The notes: generated from the sequence alone by a model not told the origin. DNA of 64,000 bases from Pseudozobellia sp. WGM2 (GCF_017810075.1 NZ_JADNYK010000005.1:372001-436000), one strand, 5' to 3'; positions 40,101-46,858 are shown, counted from the first letter of the stretch. Program-made: numbers and translations.

Positions 40101-40891
40101 CCGGCATCTCTATGGCTTTGCCCATCTTCACTGCCAAAGTTTATAGAACCGTTACTGATCACTATATCTTTAGTAGATACTATTGAAGCACCGATCCAAC
40201 CGTCTTCATGGGCCTGTGTTGGACTATTACCGATATAGGTTTCATATACGAATGATTCGTTTGCGTCTAGAGTTATGGTATGCGAATTTGAAATAATACC
40301 AGCTCTATCGTTGCCCACTCTAAACTCACAACCTGGGTCATACCCAGACAAAACTACGGTCGTATTGTCTTCGGTAGCCATAATACCTAAGGTATTCGAT
40401 TTTGAGGAATGACTGCCTTTATTGGGTACACCGCCCCATTTAAAGTTAGTACCCATAGCTTGCCTACCCTTGGCGGTCAATGAAGCAGCCTGAGAACCAG
40501 ATTTACCTCTGTAGTTGACATAGAACTTTTTTCCGCTCGGAGACTCAAATCGTAATCCGCTGTTGGTCAGTACAACTCCGGTATTATTGTTATTTACCAG
40601 AGTAATGTTGTTATCGCCATTACCCAATGTCCATACTCCAGCATTGAGGTTATCGATACTGAAAGTTCTTACAATGGCATTTGAGGTGCCTTGGTACGCA
40701 TTTACTGTAAACGCGCTTGTTTCAGGAGTAGATAAATAGATAGCTTGTTGCTGAATACCTTGGTTGTTTTGCCCCTGCTTCATTGGCGGCAAATAGTGTA
40801 GGTCGCTTAATTGAGAAAATGCAATTTGGCTAGAAAAAACTATGATTAGAAATAATAGGCTTTTCAAATAGGGTCTTAGTAGGGTAATCAT
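28169..40891 (-). CDS. Giant T9SS type B surface protein (SprB-like repeats)
   Basis: About 4240 residues, the largest gene in the window. The ATG at 40891 (MITLLRPYLKSLLFLI) gives a good signal peptide ending AFSQ. A TTG seven codons upstream is less likely. Order of domains: an IgGFc-binding-protein-like N-terminal region (about 60-480); a DUF11-type sandwich (VRNLGVGPLTNLRITDNIP); thrombospondin type 3 calcium-binding segments (DNDGVVDSVDLDDDNDG and DSDGDGCSDANEYY); another DUF11 domain; some 20 or more SprB-type repeats (SCNGAEDGSIDIDVTGGAGTY, with DANGC near each end); and the type B sorting domain (FFTPNGDGANDIWQ ... FVGHFSLYR). SprB of Flavobacterium johnsoniae is a mobile surface adhesin in gliding. 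This protein may play a similar part, but no sprF neighbour is present. Confidence 0.93.
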   Translation of the reverse strand: MITLLRPYLKSLLFLIIVFSSQIAFSQLSDLHYLPPMKQGQNNQGIQQQAIYLSTPETSAFTVNAYQGTSNAIVRTFSIDNLNAGVWTLGNGDNNITLVNNNNTGVVLTNSGLRFESPSGKKFYVNYRGKSGSQAASLTAKGRQAMGTNFKWGGVPNKGSHSSKSNTLGIMATEDNTTVVLSGYDPGCEFRVGNDRAGIISNSHTITLDANESFVYETYIGNSPTQAHEDGWIGASIVSTKDIVISNGSINFGSEDGQSHRDAGIDQPVPINKLGKEYVFIRGNGNTNGLTEFPLVIATADNTQVFVNGSSTPVATINNGEYYKIPSSYYSSNTVGANMFVQTSKDVYAYQSMAGSSNLYTQGLNFVAPVNCLLPDYLDNIPDIRNIAGSTVTGGLTIIASVNTTDANIKIYEDGTEISKPPSSPVAGSADWKTFYIPNLDGDISVTSTGPMAIGFFGFNGAQGVAGYFSGFDTVPVVDLGIRGGSGCFVGSEIFEATGNFDAYQWYGDGEMIPGANGESFAPTVAGDYFVRGTKGPCTYDSQPISAYYCDPDVVLNKTVDKPEIKEGERATFTIKVRNLGVGPLTNLRITDNIPSGLTLISAQTISGSWSGNTWNIGTLNGGETAFLNLEVQADEIAILPLLNLINTAINSQDQTDTNITKDNPSARLIVHNDFDNDGVVDSVDLDDDNDGILDTVEQMCIISNDVVFTSPSTTVQGGNAVTEIFTNFNDLWRSSTSSRNPLLPNLSHELLAFTSGGTTFTTGVLDDDIYDSNGNGLLDGIDTNNDGTADISATESNWMALSPSKNIYSEATLEASFNDGDPNNAQGLTVVNDPATDPLNPLLTHGQNGLDLGTGIANVGDTWVYEIDPIVVTNVGDGIPDILLTQVADPSGVGHTVSLYDATGAPLGNAVRVQASSGGALNSIVGSYRLDVYHANGSVFFNNTTRDYRLATVELSEFNIPAASLSDVAYLRLQLGSNADVAFLSYNTASFSGFCANLDTDMDGFPDHLDLDSDGDGCSDANEYYKDNNADGGDGGEYGTGVPVVDPNDGTVIDASYVQVFAPIIILGNTSEDLGGADINGQELSLGQTFNYAIRFQNTGDDDATNFTIRDVLPTGVTVESFDYSNAPGVTENYDPVSHTVTFTIPDNLVEIGDPEYKIAIEVAVSGDCSEFVAACASQLENHAYATYQGIVNSSTFSDEDGSNPAGACITDQEVASNSLANALQDCDVARSVLLCGDFVTLTAGDGFTSYTWAIDNNNNGQIDGSDTLLNDGDPDSEPRTMVVTSIGNYIVEKTAASGCDDHIERIRVNRFGDVQTNPIVDYFNQVNSDSNPDNDLQGEIVTCSIDGDELPKIFLCGSNDSALLQLGITDAQSITWQKLDETSCSDAGDDCANKNGTCTWNNLVQQNNYTVTESGSYRVVIAYENGCFSRFYFNVFQNTLDIAYIPTDIVCNTNGSIRITNPTSGYGYQLFNVTNDAIETPFSAGQGPNFDIANNGTYKVQATQLNPSTGAPIANSCVFETEDIGIQRRDYEVNLSSTTADCDEQGTISVQALNVLPDYSYELYIDDGSNGGAGSFVTSELVKADNTHTFTGVVPGDYIVVTSTTDGCTDTQTITVNEIPELRLTANTENHITCSAGVVNLAVTGGTTGHQYAIWSKNGVLNYADTASIPDTDFVGSTNFYFGYRGNPATYFPNEDGEYVFVVKDDNGCFALSNSVQVDDLGAVTVSASHTDILCADSATSTLTINTTGGTAPYQYSLDGGVTYQNENFFNNLTAGIYTVTVSDSSGTVDNRCTESIEYEITQPFRLTGSATIVEDASCDPSGALVKILNPNGGQAPYTYSFDGGSNFIATDNSRLTAGTYQLVLRDALGCTFDMELTVPSETPDPNLNTTITYNCDGTGEVTVNTDNATDFNYTYELNTVANTPEDSNVFSNVAAGTHTITVGYSSALGAEQSMLFFENFGTGATTQIGEIGTGYCYEPQNGSETACNLGPAGILVSGEYTVTNFVTNPISAWRSPNDHTGLTNGRFLAVDVRVHDNEDDSILWKRENLEVLPNRPITVAFSAYNLRRVTAYGNNPDVLVELVNSSGTVLGSGTTGDIPKNTDADSWYDYSFTFDPGTNTDVSVIFKTNLNSADGNDLILDDIHATQVPEVCEKTQDLTVVVESGKEFEVSILGSTSPTCNGANNGNIRFEVNNFDPAFGYEYSLDGGTSWIAEATTPFTTPSTLGDGNYGIMVRKVDDNSCTAISASTVTLTSPNALTAGLIQTAEFTCFNTGATLEASASEGTPSYEYQLELTDGTMVRAFSNSPQFLNVPAGDYLVRVSDQNNCEVLSSSPVTVTAPTPVAFDLTATQCYDGLSNGSVTATVTDGNGNYTFRINAGAWQTPTPINNLAYTFNNLSEGTYDIEVTDQYGCTSGIQVITIAPTIALSVTATNASVCADGSLTANASGGDGNFEYAFIPSGNTVTDTDFSPSNSASIPLSDVGDYDIYVRDKANGTNYCERMETETVQANPTLAFTATPTDAECFGGTGSIAVSITGGLAPFDYRLVDVTNGTPDQIQNDVVNNSRTYFNLAPSTYDIVITDESGCSETVSGIVVDEPIELTADVEGRTPTACTGDPNDFGFDFLNYPTSIGTVEFSDDGGATWQTSDQFRGYLSGDEVDPSLRTIDGSGNTVCQTDLPRFIVPFPLDDLDITLLPIIVNCTELQVSVRGQNGTAPYEYTYSEDPANFDIVSPAHGWTTTYPAGSTHTFTNLIPGRTYAFYVRDAVGCVRQSSVNVNDIITNPMDISASITPTCDSSSTGIIRYTIVDTDGSTETDMQWTLYDVDGNVIRNSPGVISYANTIEILNLPANEYYIEVQQVDAGGTPQCISASENEILDELEVITGVPQSIQDISCENPGLIEIDNVQGGGGNYFYTVTGPGTFTTITASGDNPIEIPANSPAGNYNVSVEDQYGCSYSLGSVSMNFMAAPTIDDINIDNCDTNATITISASGTGTILYSLDGGSTYQSNGGTYSTIPAGNYDVFIKDASGCTATQNIDVHPTLQATVGLDKQLGCGAGNEAEIAIEAIAGSGIYEFEILDSSAGIKVARQSLVPNPSNVTIDIADTYTVNVYDMGTASPQCSRSYIIEVPLAIQPDFTANPTAVSCPGANDGRIELAQVNNGNNPLTYTLNPMPAGANWDSTTQSFINLPGDNYTITGSGPNGCETVINSTVDENAVLAFDVPNVVQFGCSSDNEVDNATISINTASISGGTGTYNRFVFIDDATNNILQDSNSTSYFYTDVNGGDVIVRVYDNQGCPAEHVVTVNAYDALVDATISVDRNIDCVNSGEDISIDVTSTFTNYSGNPANYEFRQLPSVTYQVSNQFLNLSAGTYTFGIRNVTTGCEIIRSHTVEEPNTFDITVEKLSDVICHGGDGSIRLTVVDAVYTGGFSYTIFNGSGTPVQSGSSVNVGPTPAILVPAGNYTVEVTQDAFPECTQTRSFSISTPEAPLALDPIITEEVGCNNNRGSAQIVPTGGEAPYDIVMTHNTSGTNYTANDVHSFLFQGLGAGQYSIQITDALGCVANFNNAFDLVVPDPITASISNTDLVCEGDYDASVTASVNPRNVTANYRYILNSYDDMAGSNLLVASASQTNNTFNNLVSGFYSVSIFDDMDCEFETTIIEIVEPTDVKGQLTTSQMMTCQNNAELLLTASGGTAPYMWSVDGINFNIMNGSGGANTHLFTNVTQGEYQYFVRDSFNCVSILTNSVNVNEVEDLTATIDLSAARVACHGDNTAVIHAQAAGGLGNYQYALFSDSGLINEVRPNQANGLFTDLIIGDYYLRVESGDCQFVSTRIQIAEPTPLVVSADINNVSCNGAEDGSIDIDVTGGAGTYQYAISPNLNQFFDENLFDELAPGDYTIIVQDANGCFEVIEASIAEPEVLEVNATSTPEICVGEENGTIDLTISGGTAPYSTRLATESTYIENRTFFENLAGGDYIIYVQDANGCEDNVFISVAGGVNLNALVEPVYGCNGNTPNNYINIILEDTSIEDEVLFGIDTTDPSEMQLNPFFRDLPPGNHYVAISHENGCIATHSFIIDDYEPLQIAVTQTNINEITATVTGGKEEYTIYFGDVSNGADNTYFIKETDTYLVTVIDENGCEASASIFMEFIDIEIPNFFTPNGDGANDIWQPKNMEIFPDIYISIYDRYGRTVYTFKDNEDGWDGIYQNSNLPSGDYWYIIKLNGESDTREFVGHFSLYR

Positions 40892-41065
40892 TGGTTTGGT
40901 CTGATTTGGCAACTACAACAAATTAAAGATGTATTACCGACCTAGATAAATAAATGTTGCCAAGTGGGTTATCTTTGTTGTATTGATTTAAAAACTTATA
41001 GATTTGAAGTCTATGACTTTAAAACCATAGATGTTTGTAGGAATTTGTAGGAAAAATGAAAGAAT
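40892..41065. promoter_or_regulatory. Divergent promoter region of giant surface gene and kinase-like gene
   Basis: A 174-base spacer serving two divergent genes. On the plus strand TATCTTTG (40970-40977) matches the -7 consensus TAnnTTTG for the kinase-like gene. On the minus strand TTAATTTG is a near match for the surface-protein gene. No firm -33 boxes were found. Confidence 0.35.
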
Positions 41066-42151
41066 ATGTCTGAAGAGCGATTAATGTCAAAAAAGAAACC
41101 AGCTTATCCGGTAATTCCGGAGTTGGACGAGTATTTAAATCACTACAATCGAAAAATTGAGATTCCTATATTTTATGAGGATTTGCTTCGCTTTTCGGGC
41201 TCGGTCGTGGTATATGATTCCAATGATGAAGATACGCTTTGGATTCGGGTATATTATTCTGAATTTGATAGAAAAGAAATTGATAGTGCGCTGAAAAAAG
41301 TGTACTCTATTCTGCACTCTGATGGTAGTAGTTATATTCATCAATATTTGAATGTGGATGCAGTCGATTTTTGCACCTTCGGAAATTCAAAACCATTTCG
41401 CATCAAAGTCAGAAATATTCTAAACGATAATTTCACATATTTTTACGTGAAAAGAACCGATGCTTCACGCATTTACGGGCTTGAGCTAGAGCACATGTTA
41501 TCGCCATATAACCTAAACTTCTTAGTCTATAAAGACACTCTAATCGAAGAGCATATTGCAGGTATACCAGGTGATGTTTTCATTAAAGATATGCTGCCTA
41601 CCTGCACCGAATCAGAGAAGTCTCAATTGGCTAAAGAATTCGTGAAATTCAATGAGCGTTGTATGATTCGCTTGTTGGGCGATATGCGCTCTTATAACTA
41701 TGTAATAGTACCTGTTCACGATTTTGACCATGTGGTATACCGCATACGTGCCATAGATTTTGATCAACAATGTTTTGAGGGAAAACTTAAGGTCTATCGA
41801 CCTCAGTTTTTTAAAGAAAACTTTCAGATGGTTGAATTGGTTCGAAACAAATTGTTACGCGATTCGGTAGATCAATACAAGCTTGAAGAAAGATCGATCG
41901 TGGCCAAAAGAATACTAAGCTCCGGTAACCGAATCAAGAAGTTACGCAACATTGTTAAAAAAGATACCATTTCTACCCCAGAGAATATTGAAATGTTACG
42001 AGAGCTAATTTATGACCTCACTATGGATCTTAATTTCAAAAAATGTAAGACAATGGGCGAAGTACTTGATTTAGCATTAAATTTTGTACGTAGAAATTAC
42101 CAAGATGTCAGCATGAAACAGATTATCGAGCAGAATATTAAAATTTTATAA
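41066..42151 (+). CDS. Uncharacterised protein with a kinase-like motif order
   Basis: A 361-residue cytoplasmic protein with no signal or membrane segment. I do not recognise a named family. The order of motifs fits a divergent protein/aminoglycoside kinase fold: a beta strand with Lys129 (YFYVKR), a possible helix-C glutamate at 140 or 142 (GLELEH), a hinge-like EEHIAGIPG (161-169), a catalytic-loop-like GDMRSYNY with Asp206 and Asn211, and a metal-loop-like IDFDQ with Asp231 and Asp233. An alternative is a chance match in a Bacteroidetes-only family. It is divergent from the giant surface gene and ends 19 bases before the convergent ndpA-like gene. Confidence 0.75.
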   Translation: MSEERLMSKKKPAYPVIPELDEYLNHYNRKIEIPIFYEDLLRFSGSVVVYDSNDEDTLWIRVYYSEFDRKEIDSALKKVYSILHSDGSSYIHQYLNVDAVDFCTFGNSKPFRIKVRNILNDNFTYFYVKRTDASRIYGLELEHMLSPYNLNFLVYKDTLIEEHIAGIPGDVFIKDMLPTCTESEKSQLAKEFVKFNERCMIRLLGDMRSYNYVIVPVHDFDHVVYRIRAIDFDQQCFEGKLKVYRPQFFKENFQMVELVRNKLLRDSVDQYKLEERSIVAKRILSSGNRIKKLRNIVKKDTISTPENIEMLRELIYDLTMDLNFKKCKTMGEVLDLALNFVRRNYQDVSMKQIIEQNIKIL

Positions 42152-42170
42152 AATTCTAATATCTAATTGT

Positions 42171-43229
42171 TTAGCTTTTTTCTTCTTTGTTGAAATAAAC
42201 TAAATAGTAATACATCTGTCGTTCTTCGTCCCAACCTTTTTCCACAAATTTTTGGGCAGATTCCGGATTAATGAAATCCATCTTTATCTGAATATTGGTA
42301 TCTAGATTAATGACGTTTTTGATTTTCTTTCTAACATCCGAAACGGCCTTATTTGCAATATCAAAGTTTGAAACATCTTCAATACTATATTTCGGCCCTT
42401 TTTCTACTTTATAATGCTTGAACTCAGGAATTAATTCAGGGTTTTCCATCACCTCGTTTAAAAAGCCTGTTTCTTCAAACTCATCATTTTTGGCAAAATG
42501 ATTTACTGCACGGTTCATAAACAGAACCTCTTGTTGCTTATCTTCGGCTGGTAACACTACATCTTTTGCGAAATTCTGACAGAACTTGAGGTAATTCTTG
42601 GTATAGAAATTCTCATCGGCAAGGGCCTCTACATCTAAAAAGTTCTCTAGCCAATATTTCGCATCGTACCTGTTGCTATCAACCGATAAAATCTTATAAC
42701 CTTCCTCTTTATTTGCATTGAAGATAAGGCACCCCTTGTCTAATTTATTGATGTTGATGCCCTGCTGAATTACAATGTCTAGATTACTGCCTTTTTCTTC
42801 AAACTGCAGAAAATCGTGTTTAAGCTCACTTTTAAAAATACCAATAGCATCAGTTTTCTGATTGTCTAACATAATGCCTGACAAAAAGACCACATAGACC
42901 TCACCACTTTTTATATGCGGGTGGTTCGATTGTTCGAACAAATGAGTAGCGATTCTTTTAGAGTTTAGATGGGTACTATCAGGGTCGGCGAATATATCGC
43001 TGGCTATTTTAAAAAGTTCGTTGAACTCTACATCAACGTCGTTCGTAAATTTAAAATAGTTCTCTTCCTTTTCCCGAAATGGTTTAAAGAAATACTCTTT
43101 TAGTAAACCCGTGGTTTCATCATTTAATGAAAATGGTTCGGCAGACAAAAATATACCCTCACTTTTGTTTTTGTTGCCAACGCGGTGAAGTGATATCGTT
43201 TCAATTTGGGTAGGATAGAGGTTAATCAT
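42171..43229 (-). CDS. Nucleoid-associated protein, NdpA family
   Basis: A 352-residue protein matching the NdpA/YejK (37-kDa nucleoid-associated) family. The start (IETISLHRVGNK) and the middle block (FAKDVVLPAEDKQQEVLFMNRAVNHFA, in two parts) are typical. NdpA of E. coli binds DNA in the nucleoid; a detailed role is not known. It is 57 bases downstream of the pRiA4b-ORF3-like gene and could be co-transcribed with it. Confidence 0.85.
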   Translation of the reverse strand: MINLYPTQIETISLHRVGNKNKSEGIFLSAEPFSLNDETTGLLKEYFFKPFREKEENYFKFTNDVDVEFNELFKIASDIFADPDSTHLNSKRIATHLFEQSNHPHIKSGEVYVVFLSGIMLDNQKTDAIGIFKSELKHDFLQFEEKGSNLDIVIQQGININKLDKGCLIFNANKEEGYKILSVDSNRYDAKYWLENFLDVEALADENFYTKNYLKFCQNFAKDVVLPAEDKQQEVLFMNRAVNHFAKNDEFEETGFLNEVMENPELIPEFKHYKVEKGPKYSIEDVSNFDIANKAVSDVRKKIKNVINLDTNIQIKMDFINPESAQKFVEKGWDEERQMYYYLVYFNKEEKS

Positions 43230-43286
43230 AGATCAGGTAGGTAATTAATTTGTTATGTTAGAATTTCACTGGAACGGATTATAAAA

Positions 43287-43781
43287 CTAGTTCCAGTTCT
43301 CATCAAAATCGAGGTCGTCGTAGTTTTCAAAAGTATCGTCAAAGTCGTACTTGGGCTTTGATTCAAAATTCTTTTCGGGTGGTGTTTCTGGCAATTCGCC
43401 AAAACTGAACAAAAGATTAGGATAAGATACACCCGGTTCGTTTTCAACGATATCGGCAAGTTCGACAAAAAATGTCCACATGCTCAAGAAATCATAGACA
43501 TAAATTAGCTTAGGGTTATCTCTCGTCAATACATCTTCTAAAAAAGTTTCGTTCATCAAACGCACATCAGAACCATTTTCACTCATATCGAAAAGAGCAA
43601 TTTCCTCATCTTGGTTCCATTCTTCATCACAGGTATAAAAAGAAGCCATTTCATTTCCTAAAAAACCAAAAGATTGGGCTATTGAATTGTGAAATTCTTC
43701 CATAGAATTATTGGCCTCGATTTCAATATCACGGAATATATCCTCTTGGGCATCTAATATGATACGTATCTTATAAATCAT
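43287..43781 (-). CDS. pRiA4b ORF3-like (IS1096 TnpR passenger-type) protein
   Basis: A 164-residue acidic protein. The first half (YKIRIILDAQEDIFRDIEIEAN, then MEEFHNSIAQSFGF) has the fold seen in plasmid pRiA4b ORF3 and the so-called TnpR passenger protein of IS1096. The C-terminal 40 residues are strongly acidic (DFDDTFENYDDLDFDENWN). The family name comes from mobile elements, but no transposase or terminal repeats are near, so this is an ordinary chromosomal member. Function is unknown. It starts 29 bases after the haem A synthase gene. Confidence 0.8.
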   Translation of the reverse strand: MIYKIRIILDAQEDIFRDIEIEANNSMEEFHNSIAQSFGFLGNEMASFYTCDEEWNQDEEIALFDMSENGSDVRLMNETFLEDVLTRDNPKLIYVYDFLSMWTFFVELADIVENEPGVSYPNLLFSFGELPETPPEKNFESKPKYDFDDTFENYDDLDFDENWN

Positions 43782-43809
43782 TGTCGTTGCTTTTTGAGCG
43801 GAGGCAAAG

Positions 43810-44847
43810 TTACAAAGATTTAAATCGTTTTCTAGAACTTATGGCCTCTAAGACCAAATAAAACTGAACACCAAATAATAGTGATGCCAAGACCAAATGA
43901 AGTGGCTGCGAAGCGAAAGGGAAATCAAGATAATACATGGCGATACCCGTAAAAACTTCAAGGGTTAGCAATAACAATACCCAGTTAATTTTTTTAAAAT
44001 TAAGTTGATGACGGTAGATGCGCTGTGCCAGAAAAACGTTCAGTAAAACAACTATAATAGAAAAGGTACGATGCAGGTAAAACTCCCAATCTACACCGGT
44101 CAACCAAAGATTTTTAGCTGCCTCACCAACAATGTCAATGCGGTCGTCTACAAATTGTCGCACTTGGGTGCCCAAAACGATTTGAACCAAGGTGACGAAC
44201 AATGTTATTGTCACCAAGGGTAAAATATTAATGTGTGATTTAGGGTAACTATTTGAATCGTTTTTGGCCGCATGAAGAATATAAAGTAGCATAGCCACAA
44301 TAACAAGGGCCATTACCATATGCACCGTAATTTTTACGGGCTCAAGAACCGAATAGACCACAGTAGCCCCTAACCATGCCTGAAAACCCATTGCGAATAC
44401 CACCAACCAAGATAAAAAGGTCACCTTTTTGTTCTTTTTATACAATGGTATCGAGAGCAATGCCAAGGCCAATGTAGCTAGACCGGCCAATGCTCCAAAA
44501 AGACGATTTATATATTCTATCCAAGTGTGGGCTACGTTGAATTTTGCATAGTCGTGTTTTGTGTATGCTTCCCAATTTCGATGATTGAATGTCTTAACGG
44601 TATTAAAATCTTTTGTAGCAACCAAAAGTTTTTCGTCTACTATAATAATCTGTCCTTTCTCTATTTCGGTGTCGGGTGCCCATTGCAATTCAGAGACATC
44701 GGTAGGAGGTATGTAGTGTCCAAAGCATTTGGGCCAGTCTGGGCAGCCCATTCCACTTCCGGTCATTCTAACGACCGCACCGGCAATAATGACTAGGTAT
44801 ACCAAAACTAAAGATATCTTGGCGACTTTTCTAAAGTGTTTTTGCAT
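43810..44847 (-). CDS. ctaA: Haem A synthase, COX15/CtaA family
   Basis: Inner-membrane enzyme that oxidises the C8 methyl of haem O to the formyl group of haem A, for aa3-type cytochrome oxidase. 345 residues and about eight membrane spans. Visible: the N-terminal span with GAVVRMTGSGMGCPDWPKC, where the cysteine pair region and glycine/serine loop are typical, conserved histidines in FNHRNWEAY and INRLFGALAGL (first half) and in LHRTFSIIVV and HLVLASLLF (second half). It is likely periplasm-facing in its haem sites. A TAnnTTTG box lies 17-24 bases upstream, so the leader is very short. Confidence 0.93.
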   Translation of the reverse strand: MQKHFRKVAKISLVLVYLVIIAGAVVRMTGSGMGCPDWPKCFGHYIPPTDVSELQWAPDTEIEKGQIIIVDEKLLVATKDFNTVKTFNHRNWEAYTKHDYAKFNVAHTWIEYINRLFGALAGLATLALALLSIPLYKKNKKVTFLSWLVVFAMGFQAWLGATVVYSVLEPVKITVHMVMALVIVAMLLYILHAAKNDSNSYPKSHINILPLVTITLFVTLVQIVLGTQVRQFVDDRIDIVGEAAKNLWLTGVDWEFYLHRTFSIIVVLLNVFLAQRIYRHQLNFKKINWVLLLLTLEVFTGIAMYYLDFPFASQPLHLVLASLLFGVQFYLVLEAISSRKRFKSL

Positions 44848-44871
44848 AGTTAATTCGTCTATGCAAAAATA
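44839..44871 (-). promoter_or_regulatory. -7 box and inverted repeat at the ctaA start
   Basis: On the minus strand TATTTTTG (44864-44871) matches the -7 consensus. The 11-base sequence TTTTTGCATAG (44859-44869 on the minus strand) is mirrored by 44839-44849, which contains the ctaA start codon (44845-44847). The loop is 9 bases. Either arm may have another role; the -7 box is the stronger reading. Confidence 0.45.
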
Positions 44872-44927
44872 CGGCTACTTGAATTATTTTAGCAGGGGTA
44901 AAGCCATTTCTTGACCAAAGTCATGAT

Positions 44928-46856
44928 TTATTTTTCTATGACAATAAATTCAGAGCGCCTGTTCAGTTGATGCTCGCTTTCAGAGCACCAAATTTTATTG
45001 GCGCATCTATTTAAGAGTTGTGTTTCACCATAACCTTGACCAGAGATACGAGAAGCATCTATACCTTTTGAGATGATGTATGCCACTGTTCTTTTGGCCC
45101 TTCGATCTGATAGCCATAGATTATATTCATCTCCTTCGCGGCTATCGGTATGTGAACCTACCGCCAATTTTATGTCTGGTCTTCTGCTCATGTAGTCTAC
45201 GACCTTGTCTAATTCGGCATAGGCATCTTTACGTAGGTAAGAGCTGTTCAAGTCAAAATAGATGGGGGTCAATTTGAGAATTTTAACTAAATCGGAGCCA
45301 ACATCGGCCACCTTGGTCGATTGTTCTAGTTCTAAACGTGTACCCGTAATCTGCTTTTTATCGCTGTTCGTCAACATGTACAAACTTCCTTCTTCATAAC
45401 CGTCTTTAGTACCTGAAAGTTCATATTGCTTTTCTTGACATGGTATCCGTATGGTATAAGAACCGTCTGATGCGGTTAGTGTTTCTCCTAACTTTTGACC
45501 TTCGCTATCGAATGCTTCAATCAATGTTTCGGCCAAAGGAGCTTCAGAATCTTTATCGAAGGCATTACCCTCTATAAATGTAAAGCATTCAGTGTCACTT
45601 CGCTTAAGGCTGTAGATGTCATCATTGCCCTGCCCACCCTTTCTGTTAGATGCAAAAAAACCTGTTTCTTCGGATGGATTCAAGACCAATGAAAAATCAT
45701 CTTGAGGACTGTTGATAGGGCTACCCAAATTCTGAACCTTTTTCTCATCTGTTAGATTTACTTTAAAAATATCCAAACCGCCAAGACCTGGGTGGCCGTT
45801 AGAGGCAAAATAAAGGGTGCCTGATTCGGTTATAAACGGAAATGTTTCTTTACCCTCTGTATTGATAGGGGAACCCAAATTTTGAGGTTCTCCAAAGCTA
45901 CCGTCCGATAGAACATCTACCACATAAATATCTGAAGCACCTTTGCCTCCAGGCATATCAGAAGCAAAATATAGCTTTGTGCCCTCGCTGTTCAATGAGG
46001 GGTGGGCCACGGAGTAATCGGTACCATTAAAAGGAATGTCGAAGGGTTCGCCCCAAAAGTCACCTGTTCGATACGATCTGTAGATTTTTAATCTGCTGAC
46101 CCCATTTTTATCTCGTTTGAAAGATTTTTTAGAGAAATTATTTCTTGTAAAATAAACGGTCTTGCCATCTTTTGAGAACGCGGTCGAAGACTCATTGGCC
46201 ATGGTATTAAGGTTTTCTGAAAAAGCGGTTTGCTCTATGGGCTTACCTTCTGAAGATAGAGTGGCTTGGTAGAGGTTTAGATAGGGCAATTTATTGTATT
46301 TCTGTAATTCAAGGTCACGTGAAGTGGTAAAGACCAAGTTGTTTAGAAAATAGGAAGGCGCAAAATCAGATTCTTCAGAATTAAGGTTTCGCACGTTCTC
46401 TATGGTATACTGTTCCTTAGGTATTTGTATTTCCTTTAAATAATCTAAGTTTTTGGCATACAGATTAGCTCTCGTATCATTTCCTTTAATTTTTCGGAAA
46501 GTTTCCATCCACTTGTCAGATTCATCATATCTCTTTATAGACTTAAGGGAGAGGGCATAACGATATAGGTAATCGGGAGAGACAGATACTTCATCATTTT
46601 CCAAAAGTTTTTCATACCAGAATGTGGCCACATCATATTTGGCATTGTGATAGTTGACATTGCCTAATTTTTTATAAATCGTAATCTCGTCATAACCTTT
46701 TTTAAGTAATGACGGATACGATTCAATATCTTGCATGTGGGCATAATGGTCAAAATTATCCGACTCTAAAATTTCCTTTTTTCTTTGGGAATAACCTATA
46801 GAGCCCCAAGAAATAAAAAGAAGTAGAAGAAGTTGATATGTTGACTTAGAACTCAT
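44928..46856 (-). CDS. OmpA-family protein with PD40 repeats (cassette 1)
   Basis: A 642-residue exported protein with a signal peptide (about 1-23, ending GYSQ). N-terminal TPR-like helices (about 35-140) are followed by PD40/WD40-like beta-propeller repeats (about 160-430, with SDFAPSYF, YFASDMPGGKGASDIYVV, NGHPGLGGLDIF and FFASNRKGGQGNDDIYSL), a carboxypeptidase-regulatory-like domain (about 440-515) and an OmpA peptidoglycan-binding domain (about 535-642: VGSHTDSREGDEYN, LSDRRAKRTVAYI). It starts 2 bases after the PorP/SprF stop. Such proteins probably anchor an outer-membrane or surface complex to peptidoglycan. It is close to the copy at 52995-54938 throughout its length. Confidence 0.92.
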   Translation of the reverse strand: MSSKSTYQLLLLLFISWGSIGYSQRKKEILESDNFDHYAHMQDIESYPSLLKKGYDEITIYKKLGNVNYHNAKYDVATFWYEKLLENDEVSVSPDYLYRYALSLKSIKRYDESDKWMETFRKIKGNDTRANLYAKNLDYLKEIQIPKEQYTIENVRNLNSEESDFAPSYFLNNLVFTTSRDLELQKYNKLPYLNLYQATLSSEGKPIEQTAFSENLNTMANESSTAFSKDGKTVYFTRNNFSKKSFKRDKNGVSRLKIYRSYRTGDFWGEPFDIPFNGTDYSVAHPSLNSEGTKLYFASDMPGGKGASDIYVVDVLSDGSFGEPQNLGSPINTEGKETFPFITESGTLYFASNGHPGLGGLDIFKVNLTDEKKVQNLGSPINSPQDDFSLVLNPSEETGFFASNRKGGQGNDDIYSLKRSDTECFTFIEGNAFDKDSEAPLAETLIEAFDSEGQKLGETLTASDGSYTIRIPCQEKQYELSGTKDGYEEGSLYMLTNSDKKQITGTRLELEQSTKVADVGSDLVKILKLTPIYFDLNSSYLRKDAYAELDKVVDYMSRRPDIKLAVGSHTDSREGDEYNLWLSDRRAKRTVAYIISKGIDASRISGQGYGETQLLNRCANKIWCSESEHQLNRRSEFIVIEK

Positions 46857-46858
46857 TT

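Noticed and set aside
28169-40891. Antibody-binding function from the IgGFc-like region
   Set aside because: The name derives from a mammalian protein; in free-living bacteria the domain is only structural evidence of a secreted head.
43287-43781. Insertion sequence related to IS1096
   Set aside because: Only the passenger-like family name fits. No transposase, terminal repeats or target duplication was seen.
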